A stretch of 64,000 bases of DNA from Panacibacter microcysteis (GCF_015831355.1 NZ_JADWYR010000001.1:806001-870000); one strand, 5' to 3'. Positions 51,864-60,997 are shown, counted from the first letter of the stretch. Numbers and translations are program-made. The notes: generated by a model not told the origin, from the sequence alone.

Positions 51864-53128
51864 ATCATCCAGTCGCCACGCATAGGTTGTTCTATATAAG
51901 TGTTGGCTTCGGCATCATCAATGAATAGCTGTTTTTCCGGATCGAATTTCAACGCCCTGTTTAGCTGCATGGCTATTTTGCCCATATTTACAATGGTGCA
52001 TGACCGGTGGCCGTTCATCTCGTTCAGGGTAAACTTTTTGCGCTGCTTTACTGCTTCTACAAAATCTGTAACCTGCGGTTCCGGTTCGGGGAAAGATGCG
52101 AGTTTCTTTTCAAGATCAGGAATATCTGATCTGAACTCAGGATATAATTTTCCTTTTGGCCCTTCTATGTAAGCGGCGTTCACATCTTTATTTTCGCCGT
52201 CGAGTATAATCCTGCAACCATCTGCATAGGTATATTCAATCCTGTTGAAAATACCTACTGCATCTTTATCCTGAACCGGCGCATCTACCGCCACGCTTAC
52301 CGGGCTGGTATCATCTTTACCGAGAATGTACTGTATAGGGTCTATATAATGTTGGCCCATATCTCCCAAGCCACCGCCATCGTAATCCCAGTAACCCCTG
52401 AATGTCTGGTGTACCCTGTGAGGGTTGTAAGGCTTTAACGGCGCAGGACCAAGCCAGCGTTCATAATCCAGCTCGGGCGGTACAGGCAAAGTTTCCAGGT
52501 TGGTTTTGCCTACCCAGTAAAATTTCCAGTCGAAGCCGGTTGTTTTATTAACGGTAACTTTCAACGGCCAGCCCAACAAACCGCTTTGCACCAGCTTTTT
52601 GATAGCTGTCGCTTTTGTTTTCATACCGTAGAAATTATCCTCAAACCTGAACCATGTGTTCAAGCGAAAAATGCGCTGATGCTGCTGCACCACTTCAATA
52701 AGTCTTTTCCCTTCACCAATGGTCCTGGTCATGGGTTTTTCGCACCATATGTCTTTACCGGCGCGTGCCGCGTCTGCAGCAATTATGCCGTGCCAGTGCG
52801 GGGGTGTGGCAATATGCACAATATCTACTTCAGGCAGTTTTACTACCTCCCGGTGGTCTGAGAAAGTTTTTACGCCTTTATCAAGCATGGCTGCAGCTTC
52901 AGCTAGATGCTTGCTATCCACATCACAAATAGCCACTACTCTCGTACCGGCATAGCCAAAATGGCCGCGGCCCATACCGCCAACACCGATGACTGCTTTG
53001 GTAAGCTGATCGCTGGGAGGAATAAATCCTCTTCCCAAAACATGTCTTGGCACGATATAAAAGGCAGCGAATGCCCCGGCAGTATTCTTTATAAACGATC
53101 TCCTGGAGTTATATTGCTTGTTTGCCAT
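51860..53128 (-). CDS. Gfo/Idh/MocA oxidoreductase with Tat signal, first paralog
   Basis: 422 residues. The start SRRSFIKNTAGAFAAFYIVP is a twin-Arg signal followed by a hydrophobic stretch, so the folded protein is exported. The NAD(P)-binding Rossmann part begins IGVGGMGRGHFG and continues with VVAICDVD and HIATPPHWHG; the catalytic Lys lies in CEKPMT. The C-terminal domain has GGGLGDMGQHYIDP. Exported members in Bacteroidota often act on sugars or glycan fragments, but the substrate is unknown. A second Tat-type paralog is at 61013. Confidence 0.9.
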   Translation of the reverse strand: MANKQYNSRRSFIKNTAGAFAAFYIVPRHVLGRGFIPPSDQLTKAVIGVGGMGRGHFGYAGTRVVAICDVDSKHLAEAAAMLDKGVKTFSDHREVVKLPEVDIVHIATPPHWHGIIAADAARAGKDIWCEKPMTRTIGEGKRLIEVVQQHQRIFRLNTWFRFEDNFYGMKTKATAIKKLVQSGLLGWPLKVTVNKTTGFDWKFYWVGKTNLETLPVPPELDYERWLGPAPLKPYNPHRVHQTFRGYWDYDGGGLGDMGQHYIDPIQYILGKDDTSPVSVAVDAPVQDKDAVGIFNRIEYTYADGCRIILDGENKDVNAAYIEGPKGKLYPEFRSDIPDLEKKLASFPEPEPQVTDFVEAVKQRKKFTLNEMNGHRSCTIVNMGKIAMQLNRALKFDPEKQLFIDDAEANTYIEQPMRGDWMI

Positions 53129-53226
53129 GCGTGTGGACGATTAAAGGTGATCACGTAAAATAAGGAAATTATTTGGGCCGGCATGTAAAGGCAAAAATGA
53201 AGTCAATACATGGCAATCGAGAGGCA

Positions 53227-54651
53227 CTACCACACAAATGTCTTCACTTCTCCTGCATTCAATGTAGCGCTTGCTGACTTATTGTTGAAACGAATATTAA
53301 AAGTAAGTGGCGCATCTGTTTCATTTTGTGCAATAAGCACTTTGCTGCCGTTGGGTGTTAAAAAGGCGACATGTTGCAAATCAGCGGATGAATTACTCCC
53401 GATGCGTACAGAGCCTGGCGGCACAAAGGCCGATGCGTGTGCTACAATATAATAAGCAACATTTCGGATGATGCTGTCTCCAATCGTAAGTGCTCCTTTG
53501 CAGGTATTACAGCCACCGGGTGTATGCGGTTCGAAGTTGGGATCGTTTGCCAGGTTCCACTCAAGTGCAGTACGGCTCCAATTGCGCATGGAACCAATTA
53601 TTACATTTTTTACGTGCCACTTAAGATCGCCGTCAAACTGCCCGTCTGATGCAGTGTACTGTTCGGTAAAATAAAGGTTCTTTTGCGGGTATTTGTCATG
53701 TACCTGTGATAAGGCGCTAATATCTCCTTCATATAAATGAAAGGCTGCACCATCCACATAAGAACTGGCAGTGGTATCATCAAAGATAGTAAGAGGGTAT
53801 TCCGGTTTATTGCAGTTATGATCGTACACAACGATTTTTGTACGGATACCTGCCCTCTTAAAAGCAGGCCCCAGATTATTGCTGATAAACTTTGCCTGAT
53901 CTGTTGCGGGCATATACATGCTTGGGTTATTGCCGGGATGTAGTGGTTCGTTTTGCGGTGTTATGGCATTTATATTAATACCTTCTGCCTGCATGGCCTG
54001 TATGTATTTGACAAAATAATTTGCGTAAACACTATAATATGCGGGCTTCAGACTGCCACCTTTTGAGTTATTGTTATCCTTCATCCATACCGGTGCTGAC
54101 CATGGCGTGGCGATAAATTGCATGGAAGGGTTTATGGTAACTATTTCCTTTATCAACGGAATAAGATCCTTCTTCTCATGTTCAAGATTGAAATATTCTA
54201 ACTGCACGTCTGTTTTGCCTGCGGGAAGGTCATCGTAAGAAAAAACTTCAGCATCAAGGTCTGAAGCACCTATTGACAGCCGCAGGTAACTTATTTTGAT
54301 ACCGTTTTCTTCTGCCGGTGAAAAAAGCTCTCTCAGCAATGCTTTTTTTTCTGCAGCCGGTAGTTTGTTTATAAGCACGGCGCTGCCGCCCGTAAGTGTA
54401 TAACCAAACCCGTCTATAACCTGGAATTTTTTAGATGAGTCAATGTCTATTACTGCAACATCGCTTTTGCTTTCTGTACTTAAAAAAATATCCTTTTGTT
54501 TTTCCAGTAAATGCCCGTTGCCTGTAAGCCAGGATTGCACCACTGCTCCTGCGTGCGATGGAGGGTTATTGTCGTTTTTTTGCATGCCAGAACACGCTGC
54601 CAGCAAGGATACCCCGCCGGTAAAAAATACAAAACGGAAAAAGCTTTTCAT
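53227..54651 (-). CDS. GH30 family glycoside hydrolase, lipoprotein
   Basis: 474 residues from MKSFFRFVFFTGGVSLLAAC (lipobox LAAC). GH30 marks: DGFGYTLTGGSAVLI, LRLSIGASDLD, ATPWSAPVWMKDN, the acid/base Glu in TPQNEPLHPGNNPSMY and the nucleophile Glu in YFTEQYTASDG. The C-terminal beta-sandwich follows (VAFLTPNGSKVLIAQNET). GH30 enzymes include glucosylceramidases, beta-1,6-glucanases and xylanases; the subfamily cannot be set here. Placed on the same strand and upstream of the Tat-type Gfo/Idh/MocA gene, it may work on the same sugar. Confidence 0.9.
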   Translation of the reverse strand: MKSFFRFVFFTGGVSLLAACSGMQKNDNNPPSHAGAVVQSWLTGNGHLLEKQKDIFLSTESKSDVAVIDIDSSKKFQVIDGFGYTLTGGSAVLINKLPAAEKKALLRELFSPAEENGIKISYLRLSIGASDLDAEVFSYDDLPAGKTDVQLEYFNLEHEKKDLIPLIKEIVTINPSMQFIATPWSAPVWMKDNNNSKGGSLKPAYYSVYANYFVKYIQAMQAEGININAITPQNEPLHPGNNPSMYMPATDQAKFISNNLGPAFKRAGIRTKIVVYDHNCNKPEYPLTIFDDTTASSYVDGAAFHLYEGDISALSQVHDKYPQKNLYFTEQYTASDGQFDGDLKWHVKNVIIGSMRNWSRTALEWNLANDPNFEPHTPGGCNTCKGALTIGDSIIRNVAYYIVAHASAFVPPGSVRIGSNSSADLQHVAFLTPNGSKVLIAQNETDAPLTFNIRFNNKSASATLNAGEVKTFVW

Positions 54652-54762
54652 ATGAAGACAATTTGGTCTGGAATAAATGTACACGCTCTGTAGAATATAG
54701 CTTACAATAAAATGTTTTCCGGGCCGCCCGGTACCCGCTGTTGCCCAAAAGCGTATTTCCCT

Positions 54763-54820
54763 GCTGAAGTGTGCGACGCAACAAAAGCATCATTCATGTA
54801 CCTTTGCCGGGCTAAAAAAA
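54763..54820 (+). repeat. dispersed intergenic repeat, type A head variant
   Basis: Head GCTGAAGTGTGCGACGCAAC, tail ending GCCGGGCTAAAAAAATTG, about 100 bases before rpsO. A degraded minus arm (GGTACCCGCTGTTG) lies at 54730-54743. Confidence 0.82.
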
Positions 54821-54855
54821 TTGCGCTAAGTTTCTGCAATTCCAAAATATTTACA

Positions 54856-54863
54856 TACTTTTG
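54856..54863 (+). promoter_or_regulatory. promoter -7 element of rpsO
   Basis: TACTTTTG fits TAnnTTTG, 52 bases before the rpsO ATG. It overlaps the TTG that would open the longer frame, so that longer start is rejected. Confidence 0.6.
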
Positions 54864-54914
54864 CCGCCACTTAAAAAAGATGTACTAATTGGATGCCTTT
54901 TAAAAATTATTGAG

Positions 54915-55187
54915 ATGTCTTACTTAACAACAGAAAAAAAAGCGGGAATTTTCGCAAACTACGGCGGATCAGCTGAAAAAACAGGTTCAATCGAAGGTCA
55001 GATAGCATTACTGACTGAGCGTATTGCCAGCATTTCAGGTCACCTGCAACAAAACAAAAAAGATTATTCTACTCACCGTGGACTAATGAAAATGGTTGGC
55101 CAGCGTAAACGTTTGCTGAGCTACATGCAAAAACACAACCTTCAGGGTTACCGCGCATTGATCGAAAAACTAGGTCTTAGAAAATAA
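54915..55187 (+). CDS. rpsO: 30S ribosomal protein S15
   Basis: 90 residues, the usual length: [38 protein letters not shown], the [18 protein letters not shown] rRNA-binding helix and [12 protein letters not shown]15 binds 16S rRNA early in 30S assembly and often represses its own mRNA; the 45-base leader leaves room for this but no structure was worked out. The rpsO-pnp order is conserved in bacteria. Confidence 0.97.
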   Translation: MSYLTTEKKAGIFANYGGSAEKTGSIEGQIALLTERIASISGHLQQNKKDYSTHRGLMKMVGQRKRLLSYMQKHNLQGYRALIEKLGLRK

Positions 55188-55204
55188 TTTCTATATATGC
55201 AAAG

Positions 55205-55248
55205 AACGATTCCCAACTGATTTCTACAACGGTTGGGATTCGTTTTTT
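55205..55248 (+). terminator. terminator between rpsO and pnp
   Basis: A stem AACGATTCCCAAC / GTTGGGATTCGTT with one mismatch, a 14-base loop and a T run, 18 bases after rpsO. Confidence 0.75.
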
Positions 55249-55362
55249 CTGTTAGTTCCTGTTTTTCGCCACACTATTTCATTTATTCCTTCATGCTGTG
55301 CCAGATTGCTATGCCTGCTCCCCGCACACATGTAATTATTTATTTTAAAATTCTACACTATT

Positions 55363-57528
55363 ATGTTAACTCAACCTATACAGGCCAGCTTTAAGCTTCC
55401 CAATGGCGCTGAAGTAATTATTGAAACGGGCAAACTTGCCCGCCAGGCCGATGGCGCTGTAACAGTACGCCAGGGAAACTGCGTTTTGCTGGCAACCGTT
55501 TGTGCCAATAAAGACCCAAAAGAAGGCCAGGACTTTTTTCCGTTAAGCGTAGATTACCAGGAAAAATTTGCCGCGGCCGGACGTATTCCGGGTTCATTTT
55601 TTAAACGTGAGGCCCGTTTAAATGATTATGAAATTTTAACCAGCCGATTAATAGACCGCGCATTGCGCCCGCTTTTCCCCGAAGATTATTTCTGCGATGT
55701 GCAGGTTCTGGTAAGCCTTGTATCAAGCGAAGAAGAGGTAATGCCGGATTCTCTTGCATGCCTTGCGGCTTCGGCAGCGCTCGCAGTGAGCGATATACCT
55801 ATCAAAGAGATCATTTCTGAAGTACGTATTGCCCGCATCAATGGTACATTCATTGTAAACCCTACCCGCTCAGAACTGGCAAAAGCTGATCTCGAGTTTA
55901 TCATTGCTGCTACCGAGAAAAACCTGATGATGGTAGAAGGTGAAGCAAAAGAATGCAGCGAAGAAGACCTCGTAAAAGCACTTGAAATAGCGCACAACGC
56001 CATCCGCCTGCAGATAAAAGCACAACAGGAACTTAGGGAGAAAAAAGGCGTTACCACAAAACGGGAGTATAAAAAACCTGAAGAAAACGAAGAGATCAAA
56101 AATAAGGTGGCTGCTTTTGCACAGGAAAAGATCTACCAGATTTCCCGCGGTGGTACTGCAAAACATGACCGCAGTGATGCGTACAGCAAACTGCGTGAAG
56201 AATTAATCGAAAGCCTTGGTGAAGAAATTACCGACGCCGACAAAAAACTGGCAAAAAAGTATTACGCTGATCTTATGTGGGAAGTGGTGCGGAATATGAT
56301 TTTAGACGACCGCATTCGTTTGGATGGCCGCCAGCTCGACCAGGTGCGTCCTTTGGCAATGGAAGTTGATCCGCTGCCAACACCACACGGCTCATCTTTG
56401 TTTACACGTGGCGAAACGCAGTCTTTGAGTACCGTTACATTTGGTACGCCACTGGATGAATTATTGATTGAAAGCGCTGCAAAATCTACTGATTCCAAAT
56501 TTTACTTACACTATAACTTTCCTCCGTTCAGTACGGGCGAAGTAAAAATGATGCGTGGCCAGAGCCGCCGCGAAGTGGGCCATGGCAACCTTGCGCAACG
56601 CTCGTTGAAACAAATGATGCCGGGTAATGAATACCCTTATACAGTACGTGTGGTAAGTGATATTCTTGAATCGAACGGTTCGTCTTCTATGGCTACCGTA
56701 TGTGCCGGCTCACTGGCGTTGATGGATGCAGGGGTTCCTGTTCCCAAACACGTAAGTGGTGTGGCAATGGGTTTAATAACACGTGGCGATGGTAAGTACG
56801 CCATTCTGACTGATATTCTTGGCGATGAAGATCACCTGGGTGATATGGACTTTAAGGTTACCGGTACCCGGGATGGTATCTGCGGCGTACAGATGGATAT
56901 TAAAGTAGATGGCCTTAGCATGGAAGTAATGCGTGAAGCGCTTGAACAGGCACGTAAAGGTCGTTTACATATTCTTGATGCAATGTATGAGTGTATTGAA
57001 GCACCAAGACCAGATGTAAAACCACATGCCCCACGCATGGAAAAACTGTTTATCGACAAAGAATTTATTGGTGCAGTGATCGGGCCACAAGGCAAGGTTA
57101 TACAGGAAATACAGAAAGAAACCGGTACCACAATCAATATCGAAGAAGTGGGCAATTACGGAGAAGTGAGCATTTTTTCTCCGGCCAAAGAGGGGCTCGA
57201 CCGTGCAGTTAGCTGGATCAAAGGTATTACAGCCGTGCCTTCTGTAGGCGAAACATACGAAGCAAAAGTGAAGACCATCCAGCCTTATGGAGCTTTCGTA
57301 GAATTCCTGCCGAAAAAAGAAGGGCTTTTACACATCAGCGAGGTTTCATGGAAACGCCTTGACAGCCTGGAAGGTATTTTGAAAGAAGGCGATGTGGTTA
57401 AAGTAAAACTCATTGGTATAGACCACAAAACCGGCAAATTTAAGCTGAGCCGTAAAGTTTTGATGCAAAAACCTGAACAGCAGCCGCAAAGAGGCCCACA
57501 GGCAGAAGGCAGCGAGCAAAACGGTTAA
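55363..57528 (+). CDS. pnp: polyribonucleotide nucleotidyltransferase
   Basis: 3'-5' phosphorolytic exoribonuclease of mRNA decay, 721 residues. Order: first RNase PH domain (GRIPGSFFKREARLNDYEIL, in part), the alpha linker, second RNase PH domain with YPYTVRVVSDILESNGSSSM (in part) and GDEDHLGDMDFKVTGT, a KH domain (IGAVIGPQGKVIQEIQKETG) and a C-terminal S1 domain (KTIQPYGAFVEFLPKKEGLL). The end is a short Gln/Glu-rich tail. It lies after rpsO, the common order. Confidence 0.97.
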   Translation: MLTQPIQASFKLPNGAEVIIETGKLARQADGAVTVRQGNCVLLATVCANKDPKEGQDFFPLSVDYQEKFAAAGRIPGSFFKREARLNDYEILTSRLIDRALRPLFPEDYFCDVQVLVSLVSSEEEVMPDSLACLAASAALAVSDIPIKEIISEVRIARINGTFIVNPTRSELAKADLEFIIAATEKNLMMVEGEAKECSEEDLVKALEIAHNAIRLQIKAQQELREKKGVTTKREYKKPEENEEIKNKVAAFAQEKIYQISRGGTAKHDRSDAYSKLREELIESLGEEITDADKKLAKKYYADLMWEVVRNMILDDRIRLDGRQLDQVRPLAMEVDPLPTPHGSSLFTRGETQSLSTVTFGTPLDELLIESAAKSTDSKFYLHYNFPPFSTGEVKMMRGQSRREVGHGNLAQRSLKQMMPGNEYPYTVRVVSDILESNGSSSMATVCAGSLALMDAGVPVPKHVSGVAMGLITRGDGKYAILTDILGDEDHLGDMDFKVTGTRDGICGVQMDIKVDGLSMEVMREALEQARKGRLHILDAMYECIEAPRPDVKPHAPRMEKLFIDKEFIGAVIGPQGKVIQEIQKETGTTINIEEVGNYGEVSIFSPAKEGLDRAVSWIKGITAVPSVGETYEAKVKTIQPYGAFVEFLPKKEGLLHISEVSWKRLDSLEGILKEGDVVKVKLIGIDHKTGKFKLSRKVLMQKPEQQPQRGPQAEGSEQNG

Positions 57529-57544
57529 TATATTTATATAGATG

Positions 57545-57577
57545 AAAGTCTGTGGAACGATGTTCCGCAGACTTTTT
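57545..57577 (+). terminator. terminator after pnp
   Basis: A 14-bp stem AAAGTCTGTGGAAC / GTTCCGCAGACTTT (one G-T pair) with a 3-base loop and T residues, 16 bases after the stop. Confidence 0.88.
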
Positions 57578-57593
57578 ATTTTACAGGAACTTA

Positions 57594-57638
57594 GCTGCAG
57601 TACAAGTATTGAGCTTTGGTTGTGTCACTCACTTGTAC
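57594..57638 (-). repeat. dispersed intergenic repeat, type B head
   Basis: Exact type B head on the minus strand, behind the pnp terminator. Paired head to head with the type A variant at 57717. Confidence 0.9.
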
Positions 57639-57716
57639 TTTCTGAACATTGGTCGACAACGATGCTGCGTACCTGCACATGCTGGCATTGCCGGGGCAGA
57701 TGATAAATATTCTTCC

Positions 57717-57757
57717 GTTGAAGTGTGCGACGCAACAGGCGATGCCATAAAAAACTA
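57717..57757 (+). repeat. dispersed intergenic repeat, type A head variant
   Basis: Head GTTGAAGTGTGCGACGCAAC, tail AGGCGATGCCATAAAAAAC, upstream of prmA. Confidence 0.87.
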
Positions 57758-57826
57758 CAGTTGACCACCAAATAACAATTACCGTATTTAGCTGCGCTAA
57801 ATACCCATACAGGTACAAAATATTTT

Positions 57827-58645
57827 ATGCCAAACAATTACATACAGGTTACCATCAGTAATATATCAGAAGAGCAGTCTTCCATATTAATTGCACAGCT
57901 TGCTGAAATTGGCTTTGAAGGCTTTGAAGAAGCAGACCAGACGCTGAAAGCATACACCGACGAACAAGTCTTCGACGCCGCAGCACTTGAAGAGCTTATG
58001 CAGGCAAATAACGTAACCTGTATAACAAATACTGTTGCACACACAAACTGGAACGAGGAATGGGAGAAAAATTTTGAACCGGTAATTGTGGACGATTTTG
58101 TGGCCATCAGGGCAGATTTTCATGCCCCTGCAGCCGGTGTTGAGCGTGAAATTGTAATAACGCCAAAGATGAGTTTTGGCACCGGTCATCATGCTACCAC
58201 GTTTCTGATGATGCAGCAAATGCGTGCAATTGATTTTGCCGGCAAATCTGTTTTTGATTTTGGTACCGGTACGGGCATTCTTGCAATACTTGCAGCGCAA
58301 CTGGGTGCAGGTTCCGTACTTGCAATAGACAACGATGAATGGAGTATCGAAAACGCGCAGGAGAACGTGATGCGGAACAACTGCAGCAACATAACCTTAC
58401 TATTAAATGACAATCCTGCGGGGGAAGAAAAGTTTGATATCATCCTCGCCAACATCAATAAAAATGTTATTCTAACATACATTTCTGTACTGGCAGAACG
58501 TTTGAATACGAACGGGCAACTCCTGCTTAGCGGTTTGTTGAAAGAAGACGAAGAAGACGTTAAACAAGCTGCTAATAACCTACAAATCAAATATATATGC
58601 ACCACACACAAGAATAATTGGGTGTGTTTAGTGTTTTTTAGTTAA
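57827..58645 (+). CDS. prmA: ribosomal protein L11 methyltransferase
   Basis: SAM-dependent methyltransferase that trimethylates ribosomal protein L11. 272 residues. N-terminal substrate-recognition domain (IGFEGFEEADQTLKAY), then WNEEWEKNFEPV, MSFGTGHHATT, the SAM motif VFDFGTGTGILAILAAQLGA (given as 20) and the late ILANINKNVI, where NIN takes the place of NPP in other families. The C-terminal LLLSGLLKEDEEDV is also typical. Confidence 0.94.
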   Translation: MPNNYIQVTISNISEEQSSILIAQLAEIGFEGFEEADQTLKAYTDEQVFDAAALEELMQANNVTCITNTVAHTNWNEEWEKNFEPVIVDDFVAIRADFHAPAAGVEREIVITPKMSFGTGHHATTFLMMQQMRAIDFAGKSVFDFGTGTGILAILAAQLGAGSVLAIDNDEWSIENAQENVMRNNCSNITLLLNDNPAGEEKFDIILANINKNVILTYISVLAERLNTNGQLLLSGLLKEDEEDVKQAANNLQIKYICTTHKNNWVCLVFFS

Positions 58646-58695
58646 TTTTCAAATATTGAAGGCGTTAAGCGATTATTATTTAAAAAATAGTCCCT

Positions 58696-58703
58696 TATAT
58701 TTG
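58696..58703 (+). promoter_or_regulatory. promoter -7 element of plsY
   Basis: TATATTTG fits TAnnTTTG, 18 bases before the plsY ATG. Confidence 0.6.
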
Positions 58704-58721
58704 TTCTTCCGACTTTAACCA

Positions 58722-59381
58722 ATGAATGAAATTTTACTCATCATATTGGCTTATCTGATTGGTTCAATCCCAACATCTGTTTGGGTAAGCAAAAGATTCT
58801 TCGGAATAGACATCCGCGATTACGGCAGTGGTAATGCCGGTGCTACCAATACTTTTCGTGTACTTGGGCCCAGATGGGGAACCATTGTTATGATCGTGGA
58901 TATGACCAAAGGCGTTATTGCCGCCCTGCTTTGTTTTTTACTTCCTTACTATGCAAATATTAATAACGAGTGGGACAGAACAAACCTGATGATCGGTTTG
59001 GGTCTTGCTGCCGTTATAGGTCACATATTTCCTATATGGGCCGGCTTTAAAGGCGGCAAAGGCGTAGCTACGCTTTTTGGAATGATCGTAGCCATCCAGC
59101 CATTGGTGGCTGTATGTTGCGTAGGCGTGTTTTTATTAGTGCTCTACCTTACCCGTTTTGTTTCGCTGAGTTCAATACTTGCAGGCGTTTCTTTTGCAAT
59201 ATTTATCCTCTTCATCTTTAATGATGATGTTCCACTTTACCGTATTTTCTCGGTAGCTGTGGCCGGCCTGGTGATTCTTACGCACCAGAAAAATATCAAC
59301 CGTATTATCAACGGCACAGAGAGCAAAGTGCCCATACTCAAACACAGGGACCGCAGAAGACAAAAAAGAAGAAACAGGTAA
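58722..59381 (+). CDS. plsY: acyl-phosphate glycerol-3-phosphate acyltransferase
   Basis: Integral membrane enzyme that makes lysophosphatidate from acyl phosphate. 219 residues, about five to seven membrane segments. The family loops are clear: GSIPTSVWVSKRFFGIDIRD followed by GSGNAGATNTFRVLG, and GHIFPIWAGFKGGKGVATLFG. The C-terminus is basic (RDRRRQKRRNR). Its last codons and stop lie inside a terminator hairpin shared with the convergent gene. Confidence 0.95.
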   Translation: MNEILLIILAYLIGSIPTSVWVSKRFFGIDIRDYGSGNAGATNTFRVLGPRWGTIVMIVDMTKGVIAALLCFLLPYYANINNEWDRTNLMIGLGLAAVIGHIFPIWAGFKGGKGVATLFGMIVAIQPLVAVCCVGVFLLVLYLTRFVSLSSILAGVSFAIFILFIFNDDVPLYRIFSVAVAGLVILTHQKNINRIINGTESKVPILKHRDRRRQKRRNR

Positions 59382-59397
59382 AAAATTTTACCTGTTT
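59372..59397. terminator. bidirectional terminator overlapping both stop codons
   Basis: A 12-bp perfect stem AAACAGGTAAAA / TTTTACCTGTTT with a 2-base loop. It contains the plsY stop in its left arm and touches the stop of the convergent NUMOD4 gene in its right arm. Confidence 0.8.
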
Positions 59398-59974
59398 ATA
59401 TTTTTACATATCCCCAGTTCTCTCCTCTTTTCATTCTTGTTAATGCCATCTGGCTGATATCGTATTTTTCGGCAATCTGCCTGTAGCTCATTTTTCGTTT
59501 TGGATCTGCCAGCAATTTCTTGATAGCTATAACCTGTTTAAGACTTAATTTACGGAAGCGAGCATACTTTTCGGGATCCTGTGTCCTTTTTTCCTGTGCT
59601 TCCAGTACACGAGGGTTGTTCCTGTTATGCGCACCAACCTGTTCAATAGTTGCCCATTTAAGGTTTTGCTTGCGGTTATCAATCTTGTCATGGTTCAGGT
59701 GAATAACGTAGTCGTGCGCAGCAGAGGGTTTGGTCAAAAAGTTTTCGGCAACCAGCCTGTGGAAAAGAAAAGCTACATGTTTTCCTTTTACTTTTAGCCT
59801 AAGTATTCTATAGGCTTCTACGGTAGAACCGCTGATAATGTTTCCGTCTTTTTTAATGTCATCAATGTAAGATGCAATACGGCCTTGTGTGCTGATAGCG
59901 TACTTTTTTTGTAACGATTTCCAGTTTTTGAAAGTAAGCTGCTTCCACCTTTCGCCAGGCAAAGATTTAATCAT
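59396..59974 (-). CDS. NUMOD4/HNH-type endonuclease-like protein
   Basis: 192 residues in three parts. First a NUMOD4-like stretch (GERWKQLTFKNW, YAISTQGRIASY). Then an HNH_3-like core, FLFHRLVAENFL and HLNHDKIDNRKQNLKWAT, in which the catalytic His/Asn pattern is kept but shifted from the usual xHxDGxxxN. Last a helix-turn-helix (SYRQIAEKYDISQMALTRMK). The layout is that of free-standing homing-type endonucleases found in phages and bacterial chromosomes. There is no intron or intein near it. It could equally be a chromosomal DNA-binding protein; activity is not assured. Confidence 0.75.
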   Translation of the reverse strand: MIKSLPGERWKQLTFKNWKSLQKKYAISTQGRIASYIDDIKKDGNIISGSTVEAYRILRLKVKGKHVAFLFHRLVAENFLTKPSAAHDYVIHLNHDKIDNRKQNLKWATIEQVGAHNRNNPRVLEAQEKRTQDPEKYARFRKLSLKQVIAIKKLLADPKRKMSYRQIAEKYDISQMALTRMKRGENWGYVKI

Positions 59975-60010
59975 AGCTGTTGTTTTAATCTTTAAAAAAA
60001 AGATCCAGGA

Positions 60011-60919
60011 TCAAGCAGTTTTTGTAAGGGATCGGAAGACTTCTTCGAGATTATTTTCGTCTGTGGTTAATGAAACAATATTAAGATTTTCTTTTAACGC
60101 CAGTTCAAGTAATTGTTTACGTGCATCAGCCGTGTTATTGGTTTGTAATATCCAAAACTGGTTATTGTCTTTGGTTGCTTTTATAACAGCCGGCAAACGA
60201 AGCAACCATGCTGCCTCCAGCGATTCTTTAAAACTAACTCTTACAACGTTTGTATCCCTGTTTTGTTGAAGAGCAGAAAGTTTATCATCAGCAACCAGTT
60301 CTCCTTTATTAATAATGATCACCCTGTCACAGATGGCCTGCACCTCCTGCATAATGTGAGACGAAAAGAGTACTGTTTTGTTGATGCCCTGGGTCTTTAT
60401 TACATTTCTTATTTCGACTATCTGGTTGGGGTCGAGGCCCGTGGTGGGCTCATCCAGTATCAATACCTCGGGGTCATGTATCAGTGCTGCAGCAAGGCCT
60501 ACCCGCTGTTTATATCCTTTGGAAAGCTGGCCGATTTTCTTATGTTTTTCAGGAACCAGTCCTACCAGCTCTACAACCTTGCCAACTGCTTCTTTGGTAT
60601 TCCTCACGTTGTAGACACCTGCTACGAAAGAAAGATATTCTTTCACATACATATCATAATACAAAGGGTTTGATTCAGGCAGGTAACCTACTTTCCTTTT
60701 TGCCTCCAGCGGCTGGCGCGTTACATCGAGGTCACAAACAGTTGCCGCTCCTCCATCCTGCGCCAGGTAGCCGGTAATGATCTTCATGGTTGTACTTTTT
60801 CCTGCACCGTTTGGACCAAGAAAGCCAACAATCTCACCTCTGTTTATTGTGAATGAAATATTGTTTACAGCTTTTTGCGTACCGTAAGTCTTAACGAGGT
60901 TCTGTACAACAATAGACAT
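60011..60919 (-). CDS. gldA: gliding-motility ABC transporter ATP-binding protein GldA
   Basis: 302 residues. ABC ATPase with Walker A GPNGAGKST, the Q loop near GYLPESNPLYYDMYVKEYL, signature LSKGYKQRVGLAAAL, Walker B VLILDEP and the switch His in VLFSSHIMQEV. The PESNPLYxxMxVxEYL stretch and the length are typical of GldA, which works with GldF and GldG in gliding; those genes are not here. A general multidrug-type ABC ATPase is the alternative. A -7 element lies four bases before the ATG. Confidence 0.85.
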   Translation of the reverse strand: MSIVVQNLVKTYGTQKAVNNISFTINRGEIVGFLGPNGAGKSTTMKIITGYLAQDGGAATVCDLDVTRQPLEAKRKVGYLPESNPLYYDMYVKEYLSFVAGVYNVRNTKEAVGKVVELVGLVPEKHKKIGQLSKGYKQRVGLAAALIHDPEVLILDEPTTGLDPNQIVEIRNVIKTQGINKTVLFSSHIMQEVQAICDRVIIINKGELVADDKLSALQQNRDTNVVRVSFKESLEAAWLLRLPAVIKATKDNNQFWILQTNNTADARKQLLELALKENLNIVSLTTDENNLEEVFRSLTKTA

Positions 60920-60924
60920 GCGTC

Positions 60925-60932
60925 AAATATAA
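60925..60932 (-). promoter_or_regulatory. promoter -7 element of gldA
   Basis: On the minus strand TATATTTG fits TAnnTTTG, with only ACGC before the ATG, the same spacing as for the TetR gene. The transcript would be nearly leaderless. Confidence 0.45.
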
Positions 60933-60956
60933 AATATTACGTTGGTATACAGTTAT

Positions 60957-60997
60957 AAAAAAACCAGCATATCTTAAATTGATATGCTGGTTTTTTA
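60957..60997 (-). terminator. terminator after the second Tat-type oxidoreductase
   Basis: An 11-bp stem ACCAGCATATC / GATATGCTGGT with A and T runs on both sides; it stands between the oxidoreductase stop and gldA. Confidence 0.88.

Noticed and set aside
59396-59974. The NUMOD4/HNH gene as part of a group I intron
   Set aside because: Neighbouring genes are intact and no intron core lies around it.
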